A model generated the notes under the pieces. The model worked only from the letters and a program-made list of their open reading frames with translations. It had not been told where the DNA came from and ran no database searches. The position numbers and the translations under genes are program-made. DNA of 64,000 nt from Mycolicibacterium gilvum (GTDB taxonomy: Bacteria; Actinomycetota; Actinomycetes; Mycobacteriales; Mycobacteriaceae). The DNA lies in contig NZ_UGQM01000001.1 of the NCBI RefSeq assembly GCF_900454025.1, forward strand, positions 3,720,001-3,784,000, in the 5' to 3' direction. Of the stretch, positions 61,365-64,000 are shown piece after piece; position 1 is the stretch's first letter, and the number at the start of each line of letters is the position of its first letter.

Positions 61365-61935
61365 GATTACCCACGTGCACCCCCAAGGTGGACCGCCCAC
61401 CGGCCGACGTATCCCCCCACAAGGTCAGCTGCAACTGACGACACGTCACTGGTTCACCTGGACTCTCCGCCAGCACGCACAGAATCGCGAACTCCGTCCG
61501 GGTGAGCGCTAGCACGCCGCCGCGAAGAAACACCCGACGCGCGGCCACATCGATCATGAGATCTCCCATCTCACGCCGGCGCATCTCATCGCCGGAGCCG
61601 CGGGATAGTTCGCCGCCGACGCGGTAGCTCCTCAGCGCCACACGGATTCGCGAATTCAGCGCCTCGATGTCGCCCCCGGCACCAAGGAGTAGCGGAGTGA
61701 TATCCCCGTCACTAAGAGCGACCACGCCGACCCGGGTTTCCTGGCGTATACGGTCAAGTACGGCGGTTCCCCGCCCCTGCGCGCCCACGCACATCACGAC
61801 CACATCGGGATCGCCCTCGCGCAGTTCAAGGAGCGCAGCAGCTGGCGAGTAGGTCACCACCACAACGAAATCGCCGGCAAGTAGATGTCGCGCCAAGGTG
61901 GCCGCATAGATGCGTCGCGGCTCCACGAGCAGCAC
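61365..61935 (-). pseudogene. OmpR-type response regulator, 5' part with degenerate receiver
   Basis: Receiver-like N terminus (VLLVEPRRIYAATLARHLLA as read from GTG 61935) in which the phospho-acceptor Asp position reads VVVMCVGAQGRG, i.e. no Asp; then the winged-helix start (LTRTEFAILCVLAESPGEPV and LGVHVGNL). Cut at 61365 by the IS3-family element. With an Asp-less receiver it would be an orphan or atypical regulator even before disruption. No histidine kinase gene is nearby. An operator-like repeat (62086) lies 151 bp upstream. Confidence 0.88.
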
Positions 61936-62080
61936 ACGGATGCGACCGGCAGCCGCCGCTGAGGGTACGGAACCAGCGACAGGACGGTGCGACTCGATCG
62001 TCGTGGCACTCTCCTAGCCGTTCAAGAAGACAAACGCACGCTCACGCATTCCTCACTGCGCAACCTATGAGAAGCCTACC

Positions 62081-62109
62081 GCCATCTACGTAGTTACTAC
62101 GTAGATGGC
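62081..62109. promoter_or_regulatory. operator-like inverted repeat, copy 4 (perfect)
   Basis: GCCATCTACGTAG-TTA-CTACGTAGATGGC: 13-bp perfect arms, with the core CTACGTAG-TTA-CTACGTAG at 62086-62104. It lies between the MFS gene end (62126) and the split regulator start (61935), both minus strand, so it may be the regulator promoter or a terminator of the MFS gene. No T-run follows, which favours an operator. Confidence 0.65.
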
Positions 62110-62125
62110 GCGCCGAGTAGCAAGT

Positions 62126-63388
62126 TCAGCGTCGGTTCGCGCCATCAACGGCCATTGGCGTTGATCCCAGACGTCCTCGCTGATCCAGGCGGCACAGCGC
62201 AGCCGCCGACAGTAATCCGATGACGGTCAACAACACCCACAGAAGTTCCGGCCGCCCAACGTCTCTGGCGATCTGCATCAACGAGCCTGTTGCCAGGTTG
62301 CCGACGAGGATGCCGACGCCGACGATCGTGTTGTAGAAGCCGTAATGCGTTCCGATGAGCCGGTTATCGGCGAGGGAGACGACGGTATCCATTTCGAAGG
62401 GGAACACCGCAGCCGAGCCGACCGCCAGCACGGCCGTCGCGATAAGCAGCGCTGTGGCCGCAGCAATGCGGCCGGCGCGCTCGTCATCGGGCAACACGAT
62501 CAGCGGCAGGAACGACAACGCTAGGATCAGCATGCCGATGGCCAGTGAGCGCCCCGAACCCCAACGCCGCGCAAACCAGCGTGTGATGCGCATCTGTCCG
62601 ACTACCGCCACCACTCCGGAGACGACGAAAATCATCGCTGTGACCACGGAGTCGTTTTGGGGGAACAGGTAGCGAGCCTGCAGCGGCATCGCAAGATACA
62701 CCTGGAACGACAGCACATAGGACCCGATCATCGCCGCGGCGAACAGCAGGAACGAACGATTGGCCGCGACTGCCCGCCAGTCGTGAAGCACCGTGGTCTT
62801 CTCCGGCGTCGGAGTCACAGCACGTTGCGGAAGTGCGAGCAGCTGCGCCACGGTTAGTCCCGCGAAGACGAGCGCCGCGGCTGCAGCAGTCATCTTGAAA
62901 TCAATGAACATCAACGCCAGGCCCACCAGCGGTCCTGCGAGGATGCCCGCTTGATAGAACACATTGAACAGCGCGAACGCTTCCAACCGTCGAGGGCCCG
63001 CGTCGGCGGCCAAGTACGCACGCACAGCTGGGTTGAAGAGTGCACCGGCGAAACCCGTTGCCGCCGAGGCAACCAACACTGCCGGCAGCGAGTCGGCGAC
63101 CACCAAAAGCCCGAATCCTGCGGTGCGCAGAACGCATCCGCTCACGATGAGAGGCTTGAAGCCCAGGCGATCGGCCAACGTGCCGCCGATGATGAACATG
63201 CCCTGCTGGGAGAAATTGCGTACCCCGAGAACGAGCCCGATAGCCCATGCCGCCAGACCCAGGGGCCCAGCGAGGTAGCCGGCCAGATACGGCATGAGCA
63301 TGTAGAAACCGAGGTTGATCCCGAACTGGTTGATCATCAGCATGCGGCTTGGCCAGCCGAAGCTGCGGAACCCGGACAGCAGTGTCAT
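62126..63388 (-). CDS. MFS transporter (MdtH-like)
   Basis: 420 aa, twelve predicted helices: FGINLGFYMLMPYLAGYLAG, LADRLGFKPLIVSGC (MFS motif A), and C-terminal MDTVVSLADNRLIGTHYGFY. Major facilitator drug/metabolite exporter. ATG at 63388 shares a base with the upstream stop (TGATG), so it is translationally coupled to the cysteine synthase-family gene, suggesting export of a thiol or amino-acid product. Substrate unknown. Confidence 0.9.
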   Translation of the reverse strand: MTLLSGFRSFGWPSRMLMINQFGINLGFYMLMPYLAGYLAGPLGLAAWAIGLVLGVRNFSQQGMFIIGGTLADRLGFKPLIVSGCVLRTAGFGLLVVADSLPAVLVASAATGFAGALFNPAVRAYLAADAGPRRLEAFALFNVFYQAGILAGPLVGLALMFIDFKMTAAAAALVFAGLTVAQLLALPQRAVTPTPEKTTVLHDWRAVAANRSFLLFAAAMIGSYVLSFQVYLAMPLQARYLFPQNDSVVTAMIFVVSGVVAVVGQMRITRWFARRWGSGRSLAIGMLILALSFLPLIVLPDDERAGRIAAATALLIATAVLAVGSAAVFPFEMDTVVSLADNRLIGTHYGFYNTIVGVGILVGNLATGSLMQIARDVGRPELLWVLLTVIGLLSAAALCRLDQRGRLGSTPMAVDGANRR

Positions 63389-64000
63389 CAGGTCATCACC
63401 TGCGTGGGGTCGACGACCAGAGGGCACCGCGTCCAGGCCGTGACCGCGTGTGCCAGCGGGTCGTCAATGGTGGCCGGTTCGTTCGGCGGAACCTTGTCCA
63501 ACAGACCGTGGGTGCGGCAGTAGTCGTCGTTGTAGATGGTGTCGAAATAGCGCTGTGGTCCGTCGGGGAAAACGGCGGCGACCGTGGTGCCGGATTCGCT
63601 GTTTCGCGCAACCCACCCTGCCACCAACGCGACCGCGCCGACGCTCCACCCGCCACTGGCGTAGTGGGTGGCCGCCAGGGTTCGGCAGGCCCAGACCGCA
63701 TCCGCCGGCGCGACCCAGTGCACTTCGTTGAAGGCGCCGTAGTCCACGTTGCCCGGGTAGATGCTTGACCCGAGGCCGCGCATGAGCCGAGTGGTGGCGG
63801 GTTGCCCAAAAATGGTGGAGCCCACCGTGTCGACGCCGATCAGCCGCAGGTCGGGGTTGAATTCCCGCAAGACCCGGGCCACGCCTGCCGAGTGCCCCCC
63901 GGTGCCAACGGAGCACACCAACGCATCCACAGATCCCAGCTGCTCATTCAATTCGATCGCCAGCCCGCGGTAGGCCTCCACGTTGTCCGGATTGTTGTAC
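63388..64000 (-). CDS. cysteine synthase-family PLP enzyme, N terminus beyond window
   Basis: About 203 C-terminal residues; the frame stays open to base 64000. [20 protein letters not shown] contains the glycine-rich PLP phosphate loop, and [14 protein letters not shown] lies near the C terminus. Resembles the mycobacterial Rv3684-type cysteine synthase/desulfhydrase. The C-terminal extension with [15 protein letters not shown] is typical. Coupled to the MFS gene. Whether it makes cysteine or releases sulfide cannot be told from this part. Confidence 0.88.
   Translation of the reverse strand, partial: YNNPDNVEAYRGLAIELNEQLGSVDALVCSVGTGGHSAGVARVLREFNPDLRLIGVDTVGSTIFGQPATTRLMRGLGSSIYPGNVDYGAFNEVHWVAPADAVWACRTLAATHYASGGWSVGAVALVAGWVARNSESGTTVAAVFPDGPQRYFDTIYNDDYCRTHGLLDKVPPNEPATIDDPLAHAVTAWTRCPLVVDPTQVMT

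Overview
The window is high-GC actinobacterial DNA and almost certainly comes from a fast-growing environmental mycobacterium (Mycolicibacterium-like). The best evidence is a block at 9.5-15.4 kb that follows the Mycobacterium tuberculosis order Rv2228c-Rv2236c: RNase H/phosphatase, zinc-ribbon protein, Nif3-like protein, PtkA, PtpA, SURF1, CobD. DUF222/HNH genes and a lipoprotein L,D-transpeptidase agree with this. The species is inferred, not proven.

1-20.5 kb is mostly core chromosome. It holds a tightly overlapping oxidative operon (partial P450, TauD-like dioxygenase, CMD-family protein, SDR), RNase P RNA on the minus strand (3233-3650), an AraC regulator with a VOC protein, a DUF222/HNH gene, an ISL3-family transposase, an XRE-cupin regulator divergent from a flavin oxidoreductase/methyltransferase pair, the Rv2228c-Rv2236c block, an amidohydrolase, a SOUL protein and a MASE1-PAS-GGDEF protein.

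At 20.50 kb the 3' part of a tRNA-Val gene (20497-20538, minus strand) lies next to the core DNA without its 5' half. This is what attR of an integrated island looks like. From there to at least 62 kb the DNA is a mosaic of metal-handling and envelope genes and mobile elements. Cargo includes two P-type metal ATPases plus a decayed third, a CopZ-like chaperone under a CsoR-type palindrome, a Tat/lipoprotein multicopper oxidase, a Met-rich DUF305 lipoprotein, two paralogous SHOCT proteins, an L,D-transpeptidase, an NlpC/P60 hydrolase, PPK2, an ABC exporter operon, a PPOX-fold protein and a nitrilase-Nudix fusion gene. Together they look like a copper/envelope-stress island.

The island has been hit repeatedly by transposition and the events can be read exactly. 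An IS256-family element with an 8-bp target duplication and an IS3-family element with a 3-bp duplication split a small-protein/methyltransferase/ABC operon. The IS3 element is itself interrupted by a compact Tn554-type unit (tnpA-tnpB-tnpC, 28305-31712) that made no duplication. An OmpR-type regulator gene is split by a second IS3-family element (3-bp duplication). The Nudix half of the nitrilase-Nudix gene is split by an IS701-family element (CTAG duplication) and an IS110-family element. In three cases removing the insertion restores an exact reading frame.

Two recurring non-coding motifs appear to tie the island together. One is an inverted repeat CTACGTAG-N3-CTACGTAG at four places (24100, 25349, 58990, 62086). 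The other is an 18-bp tandem motif resembling TTCATCG-AATC-TTCATCG at four promoters (37951, 44696, 56507, 56723). They look like operators of two unidentified regulators. From about 62.1 kb an MFS transporter and a PLP-dependent cysteine synthase-family gene run off the right edge.
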